The position numbers and the translations under genes were made by a program. Positions 1 to 10,187 of a stretch of DNA of 64,000 nucleotides are shown piece by piece. How positions within the stretch are numbered: position 1 is the stretch's first letter; the number at the start of each line of letters is the position of its first letter. The notes beneath the pieces are model-generated. The model was not told where the DNA came from. It saw nothing but the letters and a program-made list of their open reading frames with translations, and searched no databases. Origin of the DNA: Molossus alvarezi (Eukaryota > Chordata > Mammalia > Chiroptera > Molossidae); the NCBI GenBank assembly GCA_037176705.1, contig CM073886.1:130540001-130604000 (forward strand), in the 5' to 3' direction.

Positions 1-768
1 AATGAGTGAATGGCAGAGGTGTAGCTCAGAAAACACCAGCGGCCATAGCAACAGTCACAGGAGCAGAGGTCCAGGCATCGTTTTGTATTAGGGCACCTCA
101 GCCCTTGTGATGTAACACGACGTGGGGTGAACGCAGGAGGCGCCCACAAGGCCTTGCCACCTACCAGAGAAATGAAGCCCAGCAGAAGCCAGTGCAGCTC
201 CGCCCGCGGTGAGGTCGGACTGGACACGCGGGGAAGGAGCCAGCGCGCACGCCCCACCTTCAGCCCTCCGCTCCCCGACCACCTGGTTAGCGCACCACGT
301 TCTGCTGCAGGAGAGCCTCCGCATTATGTCTTGGAAGTGCTCTGGTCAAATAGGAATTAAAATTTGACAGCAAAATTATAAATCCAATCCTCACAGAGAT
401 ACCATATCCGATTATGTTTGCACTGACTCCAATGCATGTATAGATGGGAAATATTACAGAAATGTAGTGAATGCTTTTGTTTTTATTTCCATATGCAACA
501 AGATGTTGCATATTAGACGATATGAAATGCATAATATCAGCATCGTAAGGCGGAATTTTAATAAGCGCTCTGCAGACAGCAGCACACGGCCAGACTCTCC
601 AAGCCCCGTTTTCCAGCTCTGGCTGACTTGACGACAGTGGTTGCCAGTTTCAAGTAAATGGAATATTAGACTGATAACTCAAGGAATCAAACAGAAATAA
701 TCTCATTTCATCATAATACCCATATTTATGAGTTTTTTCTAAAATTATTGCACTAATATTGTGTTACC
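1..768. other. unassigned single-copy sequence
   Basis: I recognise no repeat, RNA or exon here. Bases 190-320 are relatively GC-rich and open in several frames on both strands, but none of the peptides resembles a family I know. Confidence 0.5.
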
Positions 769-778
769 TTAGACTTTA

Positions 779-999
779 TTCTTTTTCTTTAAATATGTTT
801 TTATTGACATTTTACAGAGAAAGGAAGGGAAAGAGAGATAGAAACATCAGTGTGAGAGAGAAACACTGATCAGCTGCCTCCTGCACGCCCCCTACTGGGA
901 ACCAAGCCCACAACCGGCACAGGTGCCCTGACCGGGAATCGAACCAGGACCTCTCAGTCCACGGGATGACACTCAGTCCACTGAGCCACAAAGGCAGGG
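779..999 (-). mobile_element. VES-type SINE
   Basis: Read on the minus strand, this has the tRNA-like head (ggctcagtgga...), B-box-like ggttcgattcccggtcaggg, the CT-rich middle and an A-rich 3' end. The target-site duplication ttagacttta is visible at 769-778 and 1000-1009, so both borders are well supported. Confidence 0.93.
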
Positions 1000-1049
1000 T
1001 TAGACTTTAAGACTTATTATTTTAGTACTTACTACAGTTCTTTACCAGA

Positions 1050-1213
1050 GAGTACCAGTGGGCGGCTCAGTTGATTGGAGCATCACCCTGTACATCAAAA
1101 TTGTGGGTTTGATCCCCAGTTGAGGTACTTACAGATTGATGTTTCTCTCTCTCTCTCTCTCCACCATCCAATCTCTAAAATCAATAAAAACATATCCATG
1201 GGTGAGGATTAAA
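1050..1213 (+). mobile_element. divergent VES-type SINE
   Basis: A shorter, diverged SINE. It has the head ggcggctcagttgattggag, a B-box-like gggtttgatccccagttgagg, then (CT)n and the tail aaatcaataaaaacata followed by gggtgaggatt. The gggtgaggatt ending links it to the second SINE type common further right in the window. The usual central segment is partly missing. Confidence 0.8.
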
Positions 1214-1438
1214 TATATATATATATTTTTTTTTCTTTATTGATTTTTAGAGAGAGAGGAAGGGAGAGGGAGAGAGAGATGGAAACATGGATGAGGGAGA
1301 ACATTGATTGGCCGCCTCCTGCACGCCCCCCACTGGGGATCAGGCCCACAACCTGGGCATGTGTCCTGACTGCGAATCAAACCGGCGACCTCTTGGTGCA
1401 GGGTCGACACTCAACCACTGAGCCACACCAGCCAAGCA
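1214..1438 (-). mobile_element. VES-type SINE
   Basis: Complete minus-strand copy with head, B-box, CT-rich middle and poly(A). It abuts the previous SINE. Its borders lie in (AT)n, which probably supplied the target site (atatatatatat on both sides). Confidence 0.92.
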
Positions 1439-2863
1439 TATATATATATTTTAAAAGTACTTTACCGTAGAGCAATCACACTTATCAAAAATAAACAAAT
1501 ACAAAGATCTAAGCATATTTGGATGCAGGAATATTTTAGGTACACAAAGTAATTCTTAATTATAATTTTAAAATATTTCTTTTCCTTTTAACCACGTGTC
1601 TGGTTTAGCAGCCAGTTTTGCACTGACCCGAGTTTGAAGGAGTAAATGGCAGGGTGTGCTGGCCTCCACGACCTGGCTCAGGACCGTGAGCAGTCTGCTT
1701 AGACGGTTCGCCTGCCATTTCCACGTCTTCAAGATGCCTGGGCACTGGCAGGGCATGAGGGGAGAACACAGAAGGAAATAAATAAATAAGCTAGATAAGG
1801 GTATTTTCCACCCCACCTCCATCTCATTCCCAGAATAGCACCTGGCCAAGATTGTCAGGTATTCAAACAAGATATTTTGTTCATTGAACATGTTAAAAAC
1901 AAAATGATGGTTGTCTGTGGGAAATGCTTTGCTACCACGGAGCATGGACCAATGACCGTGCTCAAGAACCTTCTACGTAAAGGGCATCTTAATTCACTTT
2001 GGGGGGTTTGTTTGGGGTAGTTTAGAGTAGAAGAGCGACATAAGATGCTTTAGTCACATGTTTTAAATTCTGAGAATATAGGCTGTAATAACCACATATG
2101 GCAAAAAAAATGACTACAGTCTTAGGTTGGGGACCATTTCCAAATGCAACTGAAAAGAGAGGGATACAGGAGTATTCCATTCATACTGACTTTTATTTTT
2201 AAAGTCTTACAAGTTTAAAACTATATAATTTGTAGGATGTTATTTTTATAGGATTGAGACGGTCTTCCCTGGCATGGAGGAGGCAGGAGGAGCAGATGCT
2301 GGCCGGGGAAAGTGTGGCTTCCCTCTTTAGCCTATTCAGCATCAGCACCGGATGGTCCCTGATGTGGACTTATCCAGTAGGCTTTACAAAGCAATGCTGT
2401 CTCCAAACACAGATGTGTGAGTCATCCGCATGCAGGTGGCACTTTGACCTTGGTCATTAATTCTGCGGTCTTCACAGGGAGTCCAGGGCTGTGTTCACAT
2501 CAAGCTCGATGCCCCCAAATTTTAGATTTTTTGTTACTCACCGTAGCTCACATTTGTTCTTATTACCCAGTTCATTGGAACTATTTTTATGAACATACAG
2601 GGTCACTTCAAACATCAGGAAGTAAACATTATTCATTTGCTTGAGGGATTCTGAGCATCCAGCTCAGCGGAGCGTGCAAAAGTGACCTGCCGATTCTTGC
2701 ATCTGAATTCTGCACACTGCAGACCCAACACGCCCCCCTCTCGGCATCTGATTCTTTCTGAACACCGGCTGCTCTTCGGGACACCCTGTCGGAGTGTTTG
2801 TATTATCCCACCACCCCTCATCACACCCAAGCTTCAAACCTGTGAGTTTTAAACAATATGAAT
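1439..2863. other. unassigned sequence
   Basis: About 1.4 kb with no repeat I can name. ORFs of up to 125 codons (minus strand, 1568-1945) show no family resemblance, so I do not call a gene. Confidence 0.5.
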
Positions 2864-2871
2864 TTAGTCTT

Positions 2872-3075
2872 TTATTATTATTGATTTTTTAGAGAGAGAG
2901 AGGGAGAGAGATAGAAACATGGATGAGAGAACACGCATCTGCTGCCTCTTGCTTACCCCCTACTGGGGGTTGAGCCCACAACTGGAGCATGTGCCCTGAA
3001 TGGGAATTGAACTGGTGACCTCTTGGTGCATGGGGGGATGCTCAATCCACTGAGTCACACCGGCCAGGCATAAAC
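2872..3075 (-). mobile_element. VES-type SINE
   Basis: Minus-strand copy with tRNA-like head and CT-rich middle. A short duplication, ttagtctt, flanks it at 2864-2871 and 3076-3083. Confidence 0.9.
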
Positions 3076-3083
3076 TTAGTCTT

Positions 3084-4587
3084 ATCAACAATTGCAACTG
3101 AAAAGTGTAAAAGAAGGAAGACAAATTTTACTCTTGAACCCTATCAAAATGTTCCAGAAAAAGATGATTTTGTATTTTTAATAATAACATTTTTCTCTGA
3201 ATTTAAAACTTTAAATTCTCATTTAATTGCCAAAATCCATAATTGTCTCTATGCAAGGCTAAACTGCATGAAATAAGATGGTAGCTAAAGGTTGAAGATT
3301 ATTTAAAGTATAAACAAGAAATACCGACCAGAGCCCCATAAATGTGGTTCTTATGGATCAATTTCCTTCACTATCCACTTGCATGCAAAGAATTCATCAC
3401 TGAGCTTAGAAAAGAATATCATTGTCATTTTTTAATCAAAAGTGTACCCATTATTTTGGGCCCTGCAGCGTGTCTGTAAGACATGTTTTTCTTTTTCTTT
3501 CAGTGGGTGCATAACCCAAATATATTCTGTGTGATTCAGTCTTCTTAAATGAGCTGATATTTCTTACTTAGCTGCTTGGAGACCCTCTGGGGTCTGAAAC
3601 CTCATGTGATAAATTAAGGTGAGTGGCTCATAGCTTAGGTAAGGCAAACATACAAATCTTTGTGTGTATACATGTATGTATGAATTCTCTCTCTCTCACA
3701 CACACTCACACACACACACACGCACACACACACGCACTGAGTGATCACAGGCTAAATTAAATATTCCACTTCAAAGTGCACCTCCGGGAAACCCTCGCAG
3801 ACCCCAGTATTTCAGTCTGCATGGCGCACCACGGCTCGGGCACTGATTACCAGGATGTGCCAGATCGGGAGGGGAAGGGACACACGCAGACAGCTCTCAG
3901 CAGGGGCTGCGCCCTGCCACAGGGGTGCAGGCACAGCACCGGCCACCCCAGAAGCTCCTCAGCCTACCAAGCATCTCCTGTTCAATATTTGTAAAATAGC
4001 CTAAAAATATGATCCTTTCGAGGTGTTGTCTCAGCTCTACGCTGGCATATGGGAGATTCGTACAAGGAATAAACCTCATTAAATAGCTTCATAACATTAC
4101 TTAACACCAAGCTGAATTTTAAAGCAGCCGTTTTTAATTCAAGACGCTCAGTTCAGCAGATTCAGACTCGCCATATAGTGGTTTATTAATGTCAGTTTTC
4201 TCTTCAGCAACACAGACATGCTAAAAATTATTTTCTTACCAATATCTACCAAGAAAAAGCATTAAATGTTTGTGATTGGTAGGTTTTTTCCTGTACTTAT
4301 CTTATTGGATTCAAACATAATTTTATCATTCATTTTTTGGCTGTGTTCTTAAACATGTTGACAAAAAGCAACTTATGCACTGGGGAAGTGAGCCAATTAG
4401 ATCACTTTAGGCCCATTTGAATTCTGAAATTACAATTCAAACATCACAGTGTTTGACGGACTACACAGTTCACCCAGTCTAACTACACTCTTCACACCCC
4501 GTTCCATCCGCCAGCAGGGGGAGCTACTCATAGGTTATGAAACTCTCCCCACCAAGATTTCACAGATGGACTTCAGTAGAGAAACTA
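3084..4587. other. unassigned sequence with one microsatellite
   Basis: Mostly AT-rich unassigned sequence. The only recognisable feature is the CT/CA microsatellite at 3690-3740. No coding signal is convincing. Confidence 0.5.
3690..3740. repeat. (CT)n-(CA)n microsatellite
   Basis: A (CT)n run passes directly into an imperfect (CA)n run interrupted by CG and TC. It is preceded by a short TGTA-rich stretch. Confidence 0.9.
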
Positions 4588-4800
4588 CCCTGCCCATGTG
4601 ACTCAGTGGATTGAGCATCGTCCGGTGGACTGAGAGGTCCTGGTTCGATTCCCGGTCAGGGCATATGCCTGGGTTGGGGCTCGATCCCCAGTAGAGGTGT
4701 GCAGGAGGCAGCCAATCGATGTTTCTCTTTCTCATCTATGTTTCTGTCTCTCCCTTCTTCTCTCTCTAAAAAGTCAATAAAAAATATATTTAAAAAAAAA
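4588..4800 (+). mobile_element. VES-type SINE
   Basis: Plus-strand copy with head tgactcagtggattgagc, B-box-like ggttcgattcccggtcaggg, CT-rich middle and a terminal A run ending at 4800. Confidence 0.92.
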
Positions 4801-5124
4801 GCGGCACACTGACATACGGAACATGGACAAGCTCAGCCTACACAGTTCCCTTGGGGTAGATCCATGTTCCTGGACGAAGCTCAGTAAATGTGGTTTAACT
4901 ATAAATAATGGGGTTCTGCAGCAACCACAGTTCTCTGTGGTTTCAGCCAGGGTAACTGTGCTGGGACTCGCTGATATGTCTGTGTTTGCCACCTTTCTGT
5001 TACACAGACGCCAGCAGTTCTATTTCTGTTGCTCACAGTGCCTCAGGGAGACCAGGGGGACTCTGTGAACCCTACCAGGCCCTCCTCCCCATGGTGAAGT
5101 TCCCACTAATTGAGATGGAGTATC

Positions 5125-5262
5125 TCAAACACGGTCTCATTTAACCCTGACAATACTCCTGTAGGGTCGACCATTCTATCTCGACTTTACAAATGGGAGA
5201 CTTTTAAGTAACTTGCCCGTTGGAAGAAGACACAGGGGCGGAGCCGCAATTGGAATGTAATT
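5125..5262 (-). mobile_element. MIR SINE fragment
   Basis: On the minus strand it keeps the MIR core order: a degraded form of the 'cactta..ctctctg..cctcatttgtaaa' core, then the 'acaggagtattgtcagggttaaatgagaccg'-like 3' part (shown here as separate pieces). Divergence is high, as expected for MIR. Confidence 0.6.
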
Positions 5263-5560
5263 CTTAGTGTTCAGTTGTCCTTGTGGCCCTTCGGCAGAAT
5301 CTGACAGTTAGTCTTTCCAGAAGCTACTCTCCCACTCACACCTTCGCTGGTTCCCTCTGTGCACCGACTTCTCCTTCAAAGTTTGTTTTTTGTTAACATC
5401 GCCCACATAGTAAACATCCGAGATCTGCAGAGCTCCTGTGAACCCTCCCGGTTCACCCTACCCTCTCTCTGGGCACTCACAGCTCTGCTATCAAAATCAA
5501 CGACTACGTAAGAGACAGATGGCATTTATGTCTCCGGACCTGGCCTATTCTTCAATGCCC
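5263..5560. other. unassigned sequence
   Basis: A short stretch between MIR and L2 remnants. I see nothing recognisable. Confidence 0.45.
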
Positions 5561-5564
5561 TGAC

Positions 5565-5935
5565 TCCTGATCATTGAGGTGCCCACCTTTGGGCATCTCA
5601 GTGACAACTCAAACTCAGTCTGCCCAAACCGAACTCAGTCTACACCTGCAAAGACAGTTATTCCCTAGTTTTCTCTGCCTCGGTGGAAGTCACTACCACC
5701 ATCCATCCAGCTGCAGCCCCCAGAGAACCAGAGATAATTCTGCACTTGCTTCTACCTCTCTCAACCCATATTCATCGGTCCTGACTCTTCTTACAACGAT
5801 GCCATTGTGTTTAGATGCCTGGCGGCTTTCCTGGTCCCAGCCCCCACAATTTCTGGTGCAGCCGTGGCCAAACCTCTTCCCTGCTCTGCAGCATCAGCTC
5901 TGGCTTGTGCATTCAGGTCTCTACTTTGCGGCCGC
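5565..5935 (+). mobile_element. probable L2 LINE fragment
   Basis: The pattern follows the L2 3' half: a degraded 'cccaaaccgaactc' block, then 'atccatccagctgc', 'aaccagagataattctgcactt', and 'ctcaacccatattcatcggtcc' (given in pieces). The similarity is spread out and low. The end near the NotI-like gcggccgc at 5930 is uncertain. ORFs of 60-120 codons across it are chance frames in a CT-rich repeat. Confidence 0.45.
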
Positions 5936-6636
5936 CGCGGTCTAGCCAACGAATTTCTGCCGCCGGGGACGAGAGTATCCAAAATGCTGAAGCCTTGGTG
6001 AAGGCGGAAACAGAAGAAGTAAGAGCTTCTCATTTTCCCCATTGTTGTATTCTTGAAAATTTAAGATATACTGAAAATATGCAAAATCTGTGTTATATTT
6101 ATGGGCCGATTCTAGGCAGATGTATATCTAGAGACGCACATACGGTGTAAGGATGCTGTGTACACGTCTATTGTCTACCGAGCACCCAGCAGGACAGGAC
6201 ACTCAGTACTGTTGGGGATTAAGGACCATTCTTTGTGAGAGTTCGTGTCTTAGCCTGGCCTCCTCCCAAAACAGACAGAGAGTCGAGACATGGTGCGGAC
6301 CAGGAAGAAGGGGAACTACGAGGGTTAAGGTGTGGGGCAGCCTGTGGCTAAGTGGGGCCCAGCCAGTGGGGCACTTTCTGAGCAACCATGGGGACCCCGC
6401 CTGAGAAGTATCCCGCCCAAGGAGAAGACGCTGGATTGACCCATGGGTGCCCAAGACCCATGGGGGTCTACACTCCTCCTTTCTGCCCGTGGCTGAGTGA
6501 ACTCCTGGAGGCCAAAGAGAACTCTCGGCCAGAGGAGAGACGAGGAGATGTGAGAGGAAGAACGGCCTGCTTACCTGGGCAGGGCAGGTCGGGCATGGCA
6601 GGGTCACGGGACCAGGCTTCACACTAAGAGCTGGTG
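5936..6636. other. unassigned sequence
   Basis: No repeat recognised. The second half is GC-rich and leads into the 16-bp minisatellite. Confidence 0.45.
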
Positions 6637-6844
6637 GTGCCCTCCGCCCAGCGTGCCCTCCGCCCAGCAGGCCCTCCGCCCAGCGTGCCCTCCGCCCAGC
6701 ATGCCCTCCATTCAGTGTGCCCTCCGCCCAGCGTGCCCTCCGTCCAGTGTGCCCTCCATCCAGTGTGCCCTCCGCCCAGCGTGCCCTCCATCCAGTGTGC
6801 CCTCCGTCCAGTGTGCCCTCCGTCCAGTGTGCCCTCCATTGTGT
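6637..6844. repeat. 16-bp minisatellite, 13 units
   Basis: Twelve complete units of gtgccctccgcccagc plus one degenerate unit in strict 16-bp phase. The variable positions form a few unit types (cgcccagc, catccagt, cgtccagt, cattcagt). Because 16 is not a multiple of 3, every frame stays open on the minus strand and the array makes a spurious repeat protein. Confidence 0.97.
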
Positions 6845-7278
6845 GACCTCAGGAGGGGTGCCCATGGGAGGGACATCAAAACATGTCCTCAGATAGGGTC
6901 ACAAGCCCTTGGATTACCACTTATATATGCATTTAATAAGATTTGCTGAATGAGTCAGCTAAGTATAATGAAAAAATAAAACCAGTTTTCTCCCCAAAAA
7001 CTGCTTCTAAAATCCTAGTGTAAACATGTAATTTTGTGACTGAAATTAATTTACATTTTATATGAAGGACACTATTAAGGAGATTTTTTTCAAAGCAGAT
7101 CACTGTTTAAAACTAGTACTGACAGTTCTACAGATTTAATTGATTTACAAAATAGACTTGCAGGAGTATTCCGCGACAATACCCATCCTTGGAAAATAAA
7201 ACAGTATCTTCACCTGGCTTATTAAATGAACTGTTATGTTGTATTACCATCGCCTGATATTAGACTAGTCTGCTAATT
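6845..7278. other. unassigned AT-rich sequence
   Basis: AT-rich, with no recognisable feature. Confidence 0.5.
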
Positions 7279-7289
7279 TAAACAAAAAC

Positions 7290-7520
7290 AGCCTGGCTGG
7301 TGTGGCTCAGTGGTTGAGCATCGACCCTGCACCAAGGGGTCACAGGTTCACTTCCCAGTCAGGGCACATGCCCAGGTTGTGGGCCAGATCCCCAGTAAGA
7401 GCATGTAGGAGGCAGCCAATCTATGTTCTCTCTCATCAATGTTTCCCTTTTTCTCTCTCTCATTTCCTCTCTCTCTAAAATCAATAAAGGAAAAAAAAAA
7501 TTTTTTTAAATAAATAAAAG
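7290..7520 (+). mobile_element. VES-type SINE
   Basis: Complete copy beginning gcctggctggtgtggctcag and ending in a long A-rich tail. A perfect 11-bp target-site duplication, taaacaaaaac, lies at 7279-7289 and 7521-7531. Confidence 0.96.
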
Positions 7521-7531
7521 TAAACAAAAAC

Positions 7532-9696
7532 TTTTACTTTGTGCCAAAAAGCTATGTTTAAAGGCAAAGCGGTGAGTTATACAGTGGATGTCTTTTTAAT
7601 TAACTCGCTCCTGAGAATATGTACACTTCTCTCACCCAGGGTCCGAGTACCACACCCAAGCATCTGTGAAGTCAATGTTGGAAATGTCCACACACCAAGC
7701 ACTAACCGGTACTCGCCAACTCTGCCTTCAGGATTAATGCGACTTCCCAGGCTGGCTTATTGCTGGTCCCCCACGAGGCAAAATGATGTCTGCTTCCCTG
7801 TAAAGTGTAAGACCCCATGCGTCTGGGTTTCTGCTGGCTGGGAAGAAAAAGAGAATTGATTCCAGCCGTGAGTCTGCTTTGCCTTTCAGACCGCAGCAGG
7901 AGCAAATACCTGCGGGAGCCCGTGTCCGCGGGGCGATGGACACTTGGACCAGGGCTGTCCGATCGACCAGTGGCACATCCTGCAGTTCCCGCGCTCCGCA
8001 GGGTCTGCGGCCACCGTGGCCGATTTGCAGCTGTGACTGGTCTTGACTTGCTGGACCTTCGAACAGGTCCGACGTGCCCTGCGTGTGTGTTTTAATGACG
8101 GTGATCACACGCCCTGACATTCGCTCGGGGAAGGCGCTCCTGTCCGCGGGCCGCGCGTGTCAGAACAGTGTGCCCTGACTTGGCTGCTCTCTTAAAAGCA
8201 CATTTGCTCTGTCACCACGCGCTGTCCTGTGCCCATGTGGTCGCACTCATCTTGCTGGTCCTACAATTATTTTGTCACTACGATGCTTGAAGGGTGATCT
8301 CTGAAAGGCCGTGGTGGTTTGTTTTTGGTTGTTTTTTCTTTTTCGTATTGATGGTTCTGTCTGGCAGAATCTACAATATTAGTGGCAGATATTCTAATTT
8401 TTATGTACATTGTGCCAAATTTCAAGAGGACAAAGGCAGACAAAGCAGAGCAGATAGGACAGGCTGTGGGGAGGGAGGTGGGTGACAGCCGTACACTTTT
8501 CCCGTGACACCTGCTTGCCTAAAAAGGGGGGTGGGGATCAGAGAGGGGCGTAATTTTAATAAATTAGCAACAAGGCCACTGCATCCAGAAAATACCATTT
8601 GTACAAAAATACCAACTAATCATGTTAAAATCGTGCAGAAAGGAATCCCTTTCCTTTAAGCAGCTACATAGGTTTATTACTCAGAAAAAGGTCTTCACCT
8701 TTCCCTCGCTGTAGAATGAAATCGTTCGTCTCTGTGAGTAACCACAGAAATAATATGTATTTTTTCAATACAAAAAAACCAGCATCAAGGTACATAATAA
8801 AATGAATCCGGAAATATGTTAATCCCCTACTTATTCGACTCTACTGGAGATTTAATATTGATATTGCCAGGGGCTGAGCAGGAGCCAAACTAATTCCACA
8901 GAAGTGCTCCATCTGCATATTAAGTACCAAGTGCAGGGAGATGCAATCCTGTCCACGTGTCCGCAGCTGCTGCTGTGACTTCCTCTGTGATCCCTCCAGC
9001 TCTTCAGATGTCCTTCTGTGCCCCTTCCGGCTTACCTGGAGACCCTGGCTTCTTTCAGTCCGGTTTTAGGACATCCCATGCCCTGCAAAAGTCAGCACTT
9101 ACAGACGTGAGAAGTCACTGACAGACGCCTTTTATTCCAGTGTTTACTAGGGGCCTGCTGAATTGTGAATCTCTGGAGAAAGCAAGCTGCCTCCATTCCG
9201 CAGTCAAGCCCGGCTGGGTCACCTTTACGACATACAGCGTCGCCGGTAGTCTTCTTGAGAAGAAAAACACAAATGTGAGACTATAGCCTTCATGAAGGTG
9301 AACACGACATCAAGTTTTCATTGGCAAGAAATAAATGATACATTATTTTTTTGTATTTTCATAGCTTCTGAGTTTGGTTATAATGTTCCATAGACGGTAA
9401 CTTTGATTTCTATATAATATAATTGTCAGAAATTATTTTAAATATCCCAACTTCTCTTTGAAAATATTCAGATCATTTACTTGGTAAATTAAAGAGCAAA
9501 TTTTTAATTTAAAAAAAGCCTTTACAAAAAGAGCCCTAAGAAGATTACTTTAATTCAGTGATTCTCGGTTGAGGGTTTAGAGAAAACATCAAAGAATATC
9601 CCCAGAATGACAAATAATATATTCTAAAAGAAGGAGGTCATGTTAGTGTTATTTTCAACATTATAGTGTAGTATAAATATAGAGGGAACCAAATAG
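7532..9696. other. unassigned sequence including a CpG-dense block
   Basis: About 2.2 kb without a nameable repeat. Bases 7900-8170 are CpG-dense (listed separately). The remainder is ordinary AT-rich sequence. Confidence 0.5.
7900..8170. promoter_or_regulatory. CpG-dense block, possible small CpG island
   Basis: By eye there are about 27 CpG dinucleotides in roughly 270 bp, against near absence in the flanks. A pyrimidine tract ending in ag (about 7877-7890) precedes it and resembles a splice acceptor. The open frame 7817-8095 has no recognisable product. This could be a CpG island, an exon or simply a GC peak; I cannot separate these. Confidence 0.3.
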
Positions 9697-9800
9697 CTAG
9701 ATAGGTACCTTGATATATATAGAGAGATATATAGACATATATAGGTACACATAGATGTAGGTGCAGATATAGATATATGGATACATAGATGATATAGAAA
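9697..9800. repeat. imperfect (ATAG)n/(TATA)n microsatellite
   Basis: Degenerate tetranucleotide array of tata, gata and taga units with scattered substitutions. Confidence 0.8.
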
Positions 9801-10042
9801 TACTGATATAGTTTCTATAATACCAACTAAAGAAAGAAAACCTCGGTGCGACCTTGGCTGAAGGGCTGCTGTATAAAACTCCCAGGGAACATCAGCTGAA
9901 GGAGCGGAGTCCAAAACTCTGAGATTCATGAGGTCCATGCATGTTTGACGCAAGAAATCCCTTCTAAACAATAGTGTAACTTTGTTGTAATCATCTATTT
10001 TACCTATGCTTATAGAAAGAAATGTGATCTGTGAGAACTGGG

Positions 10043-10187
10043 TAGTATACACTGTGTTTTAGTGTCACGCTTGGTATACACTGTGTTTTAGTGTCATACT
10101 TAGTATACACTGTGTTTTAGTGTCATACTTAGTATACACTGTGTTTTAGTGTCACGCTTAGTATACACTGTGTTTTAGGGTCATACT
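10043..10187. repeat. 29-bp minisatellite, 5 units
   Basis: Five units starting tagtatacactgtgtttt at 10043, 10072, 10101, 10130 and 10159. Two unit types differ at the end (gtcacgct against gtcatact). The order is C, T, T, C, T in type. Confidence 0.97.

Noticed and set aside
5807..6001. 64-codon frame starting MFRCLAAFLVPAP, like a mitochondrial targeting peptide
   Set aside because: It overlaps an L2-like stretch and ends without any mature-domain similarity; resemblance to a processed mitochondrial gene could not be supported.
6203..6865. 220-codon minus-strand frame with a striking repeat peptide (GGHTGWRA-type)
   Set aside because: It is the translation of the 16-bp minisatellite; all frames stay open because the period is not a multiple of 3.
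7290..7370. tRNA gene-like sequences with A and B boxes
   Set aside because: All such hits in the window are the heads of VES-type SINEs and lack a folded anticodon arm of a real tRNA gene.
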